A DNA stretch of 64,000 nucleotides, from positions 1 to 64,000 of the forward strand of contig DUEK01000012.1 in the NCBI GenBank assembly GCA_011192155.1, read 5' to 3'. The translations under genes and the position numbers were made by a program. The notes below the pieces were generated by a model. It made no database searches. It was not told the origin of the DNA and worked only from the letters and a program-made list of their open reading frames with translations. Of the stretch, positions 49,235 through 57,469 are shown in pieces. The stretch's first letter is position 1; every line of letters starts with the position of its first letter. The stretch is from Thermoflexia bacterium. GTDB lineage: Bacteria; Chloroflexota; Anaerolineae; B4-G1.

Positions 49235-50218
49235 ATGAAACGACAATGGAAACTATGGCTTGGATTGATCATCAGCGCGGCGGCGCTGGTTTTGGCGCTA
49301 CGGGGCATCAATGACCCGCGCCAGGTGGCGGCGGCGTTGGCCCAGGCGGAATACGTTTACCTTGTCCCGGCCACTGTGGGGATTTTTTGTTTTTTGTTTA
49401 CCCGCTCCGTCCGCTGGCGATTGTTGCTGGGGCCGCAGGTGAGCGTTTCTCGCTCCTTCTGGGTCACCAACATCGGCTACCTGGTGAGCAACGTACTCCC
49501 CTTCCGCTTGGGCGACCCGGCCCGGGCGGTGGTGATTGCGCGAGGCGGCGAAATATCAACCGCCGCCGCCTTCTCCACCGTCGTCGTGGAGCGGGTGCTG
49601 GATATGCTGATGGTGGTCGCTCTCTTGGCGGGCGTGGCCCCTTTTGTGAGCGGGACCGGCAGCGCGGTGAGCGCCGGCTTGATCGCGGGGGGCGCGGTGC
49701 TGGCTGCTTTGGCAGTGTTGCTGCTTCTGGCGTTCCGACCGGATTGGGGGCGGCGGGCGACGCGATGCGCGCTGGGCTGGATTCCCCGCCTGGACGGAGA
49801 GCGCTGGGCGCAGGCGTTCGATGGCCTGTTCGATGGCCTCGCTCCCCTGCGCTCCGGTCGGCGCGCGCTGGCGTTGTTGGCCTGGTCGGTGGTGACTTGG
49901 GCCTGTGTGGTTGCCTATTACGGGGCATTTCTACGGGCATTTTTGCCTCAACCCCCGGCCCTGGCCGCCCCTTTCCTCGTCTGCACCGTGGGGTTGGGGA
50001 TGGCGATACCCTCCTCGCCCGGCGCGATGGGCGTCTTTCACGCTGTCGCCCGCTACGGGCTGACTATTCCCTTTGGCGTGCCGGTGGATCAGGCGGTCAC
50101 TATCGCTTTTGCTATGCACACCTTCCAGTACGTGTTGGGCTGTCTGTTGGGATTGGTTGGGTTGTGGCAGGAGAGTCTCTCGCTAAGCTGGGTGCGGGAT
50201 CAGGCGACTAACGCATAA
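49235..50218 (+). CDS. Lysylphosphatidylglycerol-synthase-TM / UPF0104 family membrane protein
   Basis: RSVRWRLLLGP..., GYLVSNVLPFRLGDPARAVVIAR, IPSSPGAMGVFHAVARYGL. Confidence 0.82.
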   Translation: MKRQWKLWLGLIISAAALVLALRGINDPRQVAAALAQAEYVYLVPATVGIFCFLFTRSVRWRLLLGPQVSVSRSFWVTNIGYLVSNVLPFRLGDPARAVVIARGGEISTAAAFSTVVVERVLDMLMVVALLAGVAPFVSGTGSAVSAGLIAGGAVLAALAVLLLLAFRPDWGRRATRCALGWIPRLDGERWAQAFDGLFDGLAPLRSGRRALALLAWSVVTWACVVAYYGAFLRAFLPQPPALAAPFLVCTVGLGMAIPSSPGAMGVFHAVARYGLTIPFGVPVDQAVTIAFAMHTFQYVLGCLLGLVGLWQESLSLSWVRDQATNA

Positions 50219-50314
50219 AGACCCTGCCGACGGTTTTGTTTGTGCGACTGTTGGCGTTGGGCTATAATAGACTGGTCGCTTGGTGCGCAGAATCTGTATA
50301 CAAAAGGAGACTGA

Positions 50315-51340
50315 ATGACGAAACAATATCTGGTCACCGGTGGAGCAGGCTTTATCGGTTCCAATTACGTTCATCGCCTGCTGGGCCGGGGCGAGAGAGT
50401 GACGGTGTACGATAACCTATCTCGCCGGGGGACGGATGCCAACGTGGACTGGCTGCGCCAGCAGCACCCTGAATCCTTCCAACTGGTTATGGCCGACCTG
50501 CGCGATTACGATACCCTGGCCCAGGCGGCGCGGGACGTCGATGTCGTCGTCCACCTGGCCGGGCAGACGGCCGTCACCACCTCCGTGACCGACCCCCGCT
50601 CCGACTTTGAGGATAACGCCCTCGGCACCTTCAACGCGCTGGAGGCCGCCCGGCGCGCCCCCAGCAACCCCATCTTTCTCTACTCCTCCACCAACAAAGT
50701 CTACGGCGGGATGGAGGATGTGGCCGTGGTCGAGCAAGAGACCCGCTACGCCTACCGCGACTTTCCGCTCGGCATCCCAGAAACTCAGCCGCTCGACTTC
50801 CACTCGCCCTACGGCTGTTCCAAGGGCGCTGGCGACCAGTATGTGCGCGACTATGCCCGCATCTATGGCCTGCCGACGGTGGTCTTTCGTCAGTCGTGCA
50901 TCTACGGCCCGCGCCAGATGGGCGTCGAGGATCAGGGCTGGGTGGCATGGTTCATCATCGCCGCTCTCACCGGCCAGCCCATCACCATCTATGGCGACGG
51001 CAAGCAGGTGCGTGACGTGCTCTTTGTGGACGATTTGTTGAACGCCTACGACGCTGCCATCGCCCGCATTGATGTCACCGCCGGGCAGGTCTATAACGTC
51101 GGCGGGGGGCCATCACACACCATGTCTGTCTGGGCCGAGTTCGGCCCCATTCTGGAGCGCATCATTGGCCATCCCATCTCCACCTCCGACAGCGACTGGC
51201 GACCGGGCGACCAACCCATCTACATCTCTGACGTCCGCAAGGCCGGGCGCGATCTGGGCTGGCGGCCCATCGTCGGCGTAGAAGCAGGCATCCGCCGCCT
51301 GTACGATTGGGTCGTCGCCCGTCAACATCTTTTCGTGTAA
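50315..51340 (+). CDS. NAD-dependent epimerase/dehydratase (CDP-paratose 2-epimerase-like)
   Basis: YLVTGGAGFIGSNYVHRLL; SSTNKVYGG; SPYGCSKGAGDQYVRDYARIYGLPTVVFRQSCIYGPRQ. Confidence 0.88.
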   Translation: MTKQYLVTGGAGFIGSNYVHRLLGRGERVTVYDNLSRRGTDANVDWLRQQHPESFQLVMADLRDYDTLAQAARDVDVVVHLAGQTAVTTSVTDPRSDFEDNALGTFNALEAARRAPSNPIFLYSSTNKVYGGMEDVAVVEQETRYAYRDFPLGIPETQPLDFHSPYGCSKGAGDQYVRDYARIYGLPTVVFRQSCIYGPRQMGVEDQGWVAWFIIAALTGQPITIYGDGKQVRDVLFVDDLLNAYDAAIARIDVTAGQVYNVGGGPSHTMSVWAEFGPILERIIGHPISTSDSDWRPGDQPIYISDVRKAGRDLGWRPIVGVEAGIRRLYDWVVARQHLFV

Positions 51341-51366
51341 CTTGCAACTTGCCCGCTTGCACGCTT

Positions 51367-52542
51367 ATGAAAATACTCATCATGCTCACCTACTACCGCC
51401 CTCACACCAGCGGCCTTACTATCTACGCCGAGCGGTTGGCGCGGGGGCTGGCGGCGCGCGGCCACACCGTCACCGTGCTGACCTCCCACACCCACGTCCC
51501 CCGCTCCCATCCCCAAGAGACGATGGAGGATGGTGTGCGGGTCGTGCGCGCGCCGGTGCTGTTTCGCATCAGCAAGGGCGTCATCATGCCCACCATCGGT
51601 CTTTTGGCTACCAGGGAGGTGCTGCGGCACGACGTCGTCTGCCTCCACTTGCCGCAATTCGACGCGGCCGGCGTGGCGCTGCGCGGTCGCCTGCTCGGCA
51701 AACCCACCACGCTGACCTACCACTGCGACCTGAAACTCCCGCCGGGCCTGTTCAACGTCGCCGTCAACCAGGTCGTTCACGTGATGAACCGGCTGGCCGG
51801 TATCTTTTCTGACCGGGTGATCGCCTACACGCAGGATTTTGCCGGCCATTCTCCCTTCTTGCACGCTTTTCGCCGCAAAGTGGACATCATCCCCCCGCCG
51901 GTGGAACTGCCGCAGGTGGGGCCGGACGCGGCGGCCGCTTTTGCCAAAATGCACGATCTGGACGGGAGCGGCCCCGTGATCGGCATGGCGACGCGGCTGG
52001 CGTCTGAAAAGGGAGTCGAGATTTTGCTGAACGCGCTGCCGCGCGTGTTGGAAGTCTACCCCAAAGCACGCGTGCTCTTTGCCGGCCAGCACCAGGACGT
52101 GATGGGCGAGGAGGCTTACGCCCGGCGGCTGGCCCCGCTCTTCCGCCGCTACGAGGACGAGGGCCGCTGGAAGTTCCTGGGCGTTCTCAATCCGGCGCAA
52201 ATGGCGGCCTTTTACCCCAACTTGGACGTGATCCTCATCCCCAGCCTCAACTCGACCGAGTCGTTCGGCCTGGTGCAGGCAGAGGCTATGTTGTGCGGCA
52301 CGCCTTCCATTGCCAGCGACCTGCCGGGCGTGCGTCAGCCCGTGCTCCAATCGGGAATGGGCGAGGTCGCGCCGGTGGGCGATAGCGCTGGGTTAGCTAA
52401 AGCCATCATCAAAGTGATCGGCAACAAATCGAACTATGTGCGGCCCAGGCAAGAGATCGCCGGCCGCTGGTCCACCGAACGCACGGCGGCGGGGTACGAA
52501 GCCCTCTTTGAGCGATTGTTGAAGGAGAAGCGGAGTGAGTGA
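51367..52542 (+). CDS. Family 4 (GT-B) glycosyltransferase
   Basis: ILIMLTYYRPHTSGLTIYAERLARGLAARGHTVTVLT; ESFGLVQAEAMLCGTPSIASDLPGVRQPV. Confidence 0.9.
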   Translation: MKILIMLTYYRPHTSGLTIYAERLARGLAARGHTVTVLTSHTHVPRSHPQETMEDGVRVVRAPVLFRISKGVIMPTIGLLATREVLRHDVVCLHLPQFDAAGVALRGRLLGKPTTLTYHCDLKLPPGLFNVAVNQVVHVMNRLAGIFSDRVIAYTQDFAGHSPFLHAFRRKVDIIPPPVELPQVGPDAAAAFAKMHDLDGSGPVIGMATRLASEKGVEILLNALPRVLEVYPKARVLFAGQHQDVMGEEAYARRLAPLFRRYEDEGRWKFLGVLNPAQMAAFYPNLDVILIPSLNSTESFGLVQAEAMLCGTPSIASDLPGVRQPVLQSGMGEVAPVGDSAGLAKAIIKVIGNKSNYVRPRQEIAGRWSTERTAAGYEALFERLLKEKRSE

Positions 52543-52843
52543 GGATCGGCTGCCCGAGTTCACCCATCGCTACTTTTGGGACATTGACCCGGCGGAGCTG
52601 GACGTCGGCGAGTACCCGCGTTACGTCATTGAGCGATTGTTAGAGTACGGCGACCTGCCCTCAGTGCGCTGGATGGAACGCCGCTTTTCCCGCGAGGAGA
52701 TCGTGGAGGTGTTAAAGAGCAGCCGCGCGCTCTCTCGCAAAAGCGCCAATTTCTGGCTGGGCGTACTGAATGTGCCGCGTGAGGAAGTGAGATGTATGTC
52801 GAGAGTATTTCAGCAAAAGTACAGGCAAATCTGGAACTGGTAG
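52535..52843 (+). CDS. DUF6922-like small protein, possible antitoxin partner
   Basis: DRLPEFTHRYFWDIDPAELDVGEYPRYVIERLLEYGDLPSVRWM; overlaps the next ORF. Confidence 0.65.
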   Translation: MSEDRLPEFTHRYFWDIDPAELDVGEYPRYVIERLLEYGDLPSVRWMERRFSREEIVEVLKSSRALSRKSANFWLGVLNVPREEVRCMSRVFQQKYRQIWNW

Positions 52844-53418
52844 GTCAGACCCCGCTGGTGGATTGCTTCTATCTGGCCGGCGGCACGGCGATTGCTTTGC
52901 ACCTGGGACATCGCCATTCTCACGACTTGGATTTCTTTTCGCCCGCGCTGTTTGACAAGGGTGATCCTCGGCGATTTTTGGGTTCGCTGGGCCAGCTAAC
53001 TGTGGAGCAGGAGGACGAGGGTACTTTTCTTGGCGCCCTCAACGATGTCCGCATCAGCTTTTTTATCTATCCCTATCCTCTTTTGGTTTCACCGGTGCTA
53101 TTTGGTGCAGTGCGTATAGCGGCGCCCGAGGATCTGATAGTGATGAAATTGGATGCAATTGCCGCCAGGGGCAAAAAGCGAGACTTTATTGACCTGTACT
53201 TTATGTGTCGAGAATCCCTTCCTTTGTACGAGATGCTTCCGCTCGTAGAGCAAAAGTACGAGGGGGTAAAGTATAATTTCACTCACCTCCTAAAGAGCCT
53301 GACTTACTTTGAGGACGCCGAAGCCGACCCTATGCCCCAAATGCTCAAGCCGGTATCCTGGCACGACGTGCGCTGCTTTTTTGAACAAGAGGCCCAGTCG
53401 CTGCTCCGCCAACTGTGA
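52792..53418 (+). CDS. AbiEii/AbiGii-type nucleotidyltransferase toxin family protein
   Basis: FYLAGGTAIALHLGHRHSHDLDFFSP; DLIVMKLDAIAARGKKRDFIDLYFM. Confidence 0.85.
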   Translation: MYVESISAKVQANLELVGQTPLVDCFYLAGGTAIALHLGHRHSHDLDFFSPALFDKGDPRRFLGSLGQLTVEQEDEGTFLGALNDVRISFFIYPYPLLVSPVLFGAVRIAAPEDLIVMKLDAIAARGKKRDFIDLYFMCRESLPLYEMLPLVEQKYEGVKYNFTHLLKSLTYFEDAEADPMPQMLKPVSWHDVRCFFEQEAQSLLRQL

Positions 53419-53435
53419 GCGCCGGAGGACGGTGG

Positions 53436-55538
53436 ATGGACATTGAGATCTCGGCGACTCACTCCAGGCGCTACGCGCTGCTCGTCGTAGGATGGCTGCT
53501 CCTGGCAGGGGGCATGGCGATCCTGGCGCTGGATAACGTCCCCTCTCCCCTGGAACCGTTCGACATCTGGCTGCAACTCCGCCTGGCTGCCCTCCACGTA
53601 GATGCACCAATGGGGCCGGGCGTGTGGCTGCCCGGACTCCTCTCACTGCTGATCGGGATGATCCTCATCGCTTGGGCGGGGAGAGGGTCGCTCAGGCTGC
53701 CGGGCGCGCCTGTCTTCTCCATTCAGCCGCCGCCCGCTATGGCCCGCGCGCTCCTTTCATACCGCCGGGTTGGGTTGTTGCTGTTGAGCGTCCTGTTCTG
53801 GGAATTGGTAATGTTCGCCGTGATAACGGATTCGACCCACCGGGCCGTTCTTCCGCTGTGGCTGGCGGCGATCACGGCCCAGGCGGTTTGCTGGCGGCTG
53901 GCGGACCGCGATCGGGAAGTGTCGTTCCCCTCCGCTCGCTGGAGCCGTTCTATATGGCCGCTGCTGCTGGCATTGTCGCTCGCCTTTGGCGTGACGCTCT
54001 ATCGCCTGGGCGACGTGCCGAACAACATGTGGCGGGACGAACGGGCCTTTTGGACCTGGGCGCGCGATTTGGCGTATGGCCTGCCCGCCAACCCATTCGA
54101 CCTGGGCGTGTACGGCGCGTTTCCCGTGACCAGTTCGCTCTTTCAGAGTTTGTGGATCAGGCTGTTCGGCCCCACCGTGTGGAGTTGGCGCCTGGGATCG
54201 GTGGTGGCTGGGACGCTCACCATCGTGCCGCTCTTCTTTCTGACGCGCAGATTATTGGGCCGCCGCGTGGCTTGGTCGGCGGTAGTGTTGATGGTCAGTA
54301 TGCCGTTTTTCCTGGCCTATGCCCGCATTGGCTACAACAGCATTCAACCTCTGCTGCCCCTCACCGCCGGACTGTGGTTGTTGGTCGAATCGCTGCGCAA
54401 ACAGAGCCGCCTGCTGGCCTATCTCTCTGGCGTGGCCTGCGGAATGGCATCTCTTACTTATATGAATGGGCATATTGGGCTGATACTGGCAGTATTGACC
54501 GTGCTGTTCTTCTTTTTTACCCGCCCGCCGCTGCGCCGCTCGCTGCTTCCGTTGACCGCCTGTCTCTTGATGGGCTGGCTGTTGACGGCCGGCCCGCTCG
54601 TGCTCGGCTCTGTGCTGGGCGGCAAACCGGTGGCAATGAAAGTGTGGGAGAGCTTTTTTGGCAGCGCCTTTTACGGCGAGCGCGTCTTTTCGGCGGACGC
54701 ACTGACGCGGCTATATCCCCTGTGGCGGATCGGCCCGCACCAGATTTTCTTTGAACCTCGCTTGTATGGGCTGCTGCTCGGACGCGGCCTGCTGCGCACC
54801 GCGTTGAGCCTGGTCGCCGATGGATTTTTCACCAAGCACTACCTCGTCGGGCCGTTCGCGGGACCGGGAGCGATCTTTTGCCTGGCGGGGCTGGCCTGGA
54901 CCTTGAGCCGCTGTCGCCGCTGGCCGGCCGCGCTGTGGGCGACGTGGACGTTATCCTGCCTGCTCCTATTCAGCGCGCTCAACACCTTTCCCCCGCGCGG
55001 CGCCCATCTGACGCCCATCATCCCAGTTCTGGCCGTGCTATCAGCGATTGGCGTTTGGTTGTTGAGCGGTTCGCTACGCTGGGTCACGTCCGCGCGCAGG
55101 GCCGATTGGGTCGGCGTCGCGCTGACCGTCATCCTGGCGCTGCTGGGATTGCGCTCCTATTTCGTCGTCATGCCCCGCCGGTACCCGCCAAACCTGGAGG
55201 ACGTGATCTTTTGGCGGGCGCAGGAGATGGAGACTGGCTCCAACTTGGTGTTTGTGGAGGGGGACTCCTCGCCGGGATTTAGCGTGTGGGGCATAGAGCA
55301 CTTTGACCTGGGCGTGACCTACCACAGCGTGCCGGCTGAGAGAGTGCAGAGCGCCGATTTCCGCGCCCTGTGCGGCTCAGACTGCCACGTGTTTTGCCTG
55401 CCGGAGGATGCGCAAGTTGTGCTGGAGCGATTGCGCGCCCAGTTGGGCGCCGGCGCGGTGCGGGCGCATTTTGGCCCTGGCGGGCGAGTTGTCGGAGTAG
55501 AGTTCGCGCCGCAGCCGGCGGGAGGAAACCCGCCGTGA
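53436..55538 (+). CDS. GT39-like membrane glycosyltransferase
   Basis: Multi-TM; DVPNNMWRDERAFWTWARDL; RRLLGRRVAWSAVVLMVSMPFFLAYARIGYNS. Confidence 0.8.
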   Translation: MDIEISATHSRRYALLVVGWLLLAGGMAILALDNVPSPLEPFDIWLQLRLAALHVDAPMGPGVWLPGLLSLLIGMILIAWAGRGSLRLPGAPVFSIQPPPAMARALLSYRRVGLLLLSVLFWELVMFAVITDSTHRAVLPLWLAAITAQAVCWRLADRDREVSFPSARWSRSIWPLLLALSLAFGVTLYRLGDVPNNMWRDERAFWTWARDLAYGLPANPFDLGVYGAFPVTSSLFQSLWIRLFGPTVWSWRLGSVVAGTLTIVPLFFLTRRLLGRRVAWSAVVLMVSMPFFLAYARIGYNSIQPLLPLTAGLWLLVESLRKQSRLLAYLSGVACGMASLTYMNGHIGLILAVLTVLFFFFTRPPLRRSLLPLTACLLMGWLLTAGPLVLGSVLGGKPVAMKVWESFFGSAFYGERVFSADALTRLYPLWRIGPHQIFFEPRLYGLLLGRGLLRTALSLVADGFFTKHYLVGPFAGPGAIFCLAGLAWTLSRCRRWPAALWATWTLSCLLLFSALNTFPPRGAHLTPIIPVLAVLSAIGVWLLSGSLRWVTSARRADWVGVALTVILALLGLRSYFVVMPRRYPPNLEDVIFWRAQEMETGSNLVFVEGDSSPGFSVWGIEHFDLGVTYHSVPAERVQSADFRALCGSDCHVFCLPEDAQVVLERLRAQLGAGAVRAHFGPGGRVVGVEFAPQPAGGNPP

Positions 55539-57469
55539 AACGCGACCGCGTGACCTCTGGCCTGCTGCTGCTCGCTGGCGTGGGATTCGCGCTCCTGGGC
55601 CAGTTCTACTTTACCTACCGACGAGAGTACGCACAGGACGGCGTTTTCTTCTGGTGCGCCGCTATCCTCTCGTTCGGGCTGCTCCTGTGGCGGACGAGGT
55701 GGCAGAGGAGCAGCCGCTCCGCCCGACGATTCCTGATTCTGGTACGCGAGCACCCCTGGCGCGCGCTGCTTGGACTGGCCTGCGCGTCGTTCGCATTACT
55801 GGCCGGGTATCTGGCCCGCCAGCGGCTCGAAACAGCGGGCTTTGCCGATCTTCTCTGGCTGTGGCTGGCCGGCGTAACCGGATTTCTGCTGGCTCTCGCG
55901 CTGCCTTTCTCATTTGGCAAGGCGAGGGGGCGCTTTTTTCGTTGGCTCCGTGGAAATCGAGTTGAGCTGGCGTGGCTGGCCGCGTTGCTGCTGGTCTCGT
56001 TGCTCGCGCGCGCCTTTGATCTGGAGCACATCCCCGCCAACCTGGGCGGCGACGAGGGCACTCAGGGGATGGCGGCGCTGGAACTCTTGGGGCCGCCGTT
56101 GGGCAACCCCTTCTCGACCGGTTGGTTTGCCGTGCCCACCATGTCCTTCCTGTGGTATGGGCTGGGAATGAAACTGTTCGGCGTGACCGTAGCCGGGCTG
56201 CGGGCCGCTTCTGCGCTGACCGGTACGCTCACTGTGCTGACCACCTTCCTGCTGGCGCGAGAGCTGTGGGGCCGGCGAGTGGCGTGGTTGGCGGCGCTAT
56301 TGCTTGCCTGCTCGCACTTTCATATCCACTTTAGCCGCCTCGGCTCCAACCAGATCGGCGACGGGCTGTTCGTCACGCTCGCTCTGTGGCTGCTCGCGCG
56401 CGGCTTGCGCTCCAAGAACCCGCTTTACTTTGCTCTATCTGGCGCGGTGACGGGGTTGGGCTGGTACGGCTACTTTGGGGCGCGCCTGGTCGGCATCATC
56501 CTGGCGCTCTATCTCGTCTGGCGGCTGATGGTGGAGCACCGCTTCCTGACCCGTTATGGAGGATTGCTGTTCCTTTTGCTCGTTGCTGCCGTGATCGTCG
56601 CTGCGCCGCTCCTGCTCCACTTTTTCCAACATCCCGATAGAATGACGTCTCGGCTCCAGCAGGTCAGTATCTTTACCTCCGGCTGGTTGGAGCGGGAGCA
56701 AGAGATCACCGGGCGCAGCGCCGCCAGCCTGCTCCTGGAACAGTTCTGGAAATCGCTCTCCGCTTTTAACTACACACTCGACCCTACTTTTTGGTACCGT
56801 CCCTCCATTCCCCTGCTCGATTTTGTCAGCGGCGTGTTGTTCGTGCTGGGGCTGGTGTGGGTGACGGTCAAATATCGTTGGCCCGCCAATGGTCTGCTGC
56901 TCGTCTGGTTCTGGCTGGCCCTGATTCTGGGCTGGGTGCTGACCGAGAATCCGCCCAGCAGTATGCGCATGACGGGCATTGCCCCGGCCCTCTCGATTTT
57001 CGTCGCCCTGGGCCTAGACTGGCTGGCGCGCCTCACGCCTCACGCCTCACGCCTCACGCCTTACGCATTATGTCTCATCGCCACCCTCAACCTCCACTAC
57101 TACTTTGCCATCTATACCCCCACCCGCATCTATGGCAACCCGACCGCCGAGATCGGCACTGAACTAGGCCGCTACCTGGCGCTGCAGGATGACGATTATG
57201 TGGTATACTTTCACGCGCCGCCGCGCATGTACTGGGGCTTTGGCGCGTTGCGCTTCATAGCGCGGGGTGTCAAAGGAATGGATGTGGCGGAGGGCGCTCT
57301 CCCGCAGCCCGATTCGGCGCGTGGCGCGCGCTTTATCTTTCTTCCCAGCCGGCTGGACGAACTATCCGTCATCCGCGCTCGTTACCCCGGTGGCATGGAG
57401 CGGCCCATTTACTCTGACGCCGACGGCCGCTTGTTGTATGTACTCTATGAGGTGAGAGAAACAGAATGA
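55535..57469 (+). CDS. GT39-like membrane glycosyltransferase
   Basis: GTG start overlapping previous stop; NLGGDEGTQGMAALELLG; RVAWLAALLLACSHFHIHFSRLGSNQ. Confidence 0.8.
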   Translation: MKRDRVTSGLLLLAGVGFALLGQFYFTYRREYAQDGVFFWCAAILSFGLLLWRTRWQRSSRSARRFLILVREHPWRALLGLACASFALLAGYLARQRLETAGFADLLWLWLAGVTGFLLALALPFSFGKARGRFFRWLRGNRVELAWLAALLLVSLLARAFDLEHIPANLGGDEGTQGMAALELLGPPLGNPFSTGWFAVPTMSFLWYGLGMKLFGVTVAGLRAASALTGTLTVLTTFLLARELWGRRVAWLAALLLACSHFHIHFSRLGSNQIGDGLFVTLALWLLARGLRSKNPLYFALSGAVTGLGWYGYFGARLVGIILALYLVWRLMVEHRFLTRYGGLLFLLLVAAVIVAAPLLLHFFQHPDRMTSRLQQVSIFTSGWLEREQEITGRSAASLLLEQFWKSLSAFNYTLDPTFWYRPSIPLLDFVSGVLFVLGLVWVTVKYRWPANGLLLVWFWLALILGWVLTENPPSSMRMTGIAPALSIFVALGLDWLARLTPHASRLTPYALCLIATLNLHYYFAIYTPTRIYGNPTAEIGTELGRYLALQDDDYVVYFHAPPRMYWGFGALRFIARGVKGMDVAEGALPQPDSARGARFIFLPSRLDELSVIRARYPGGMERPIYSDADGRLLYVLYEVRETE

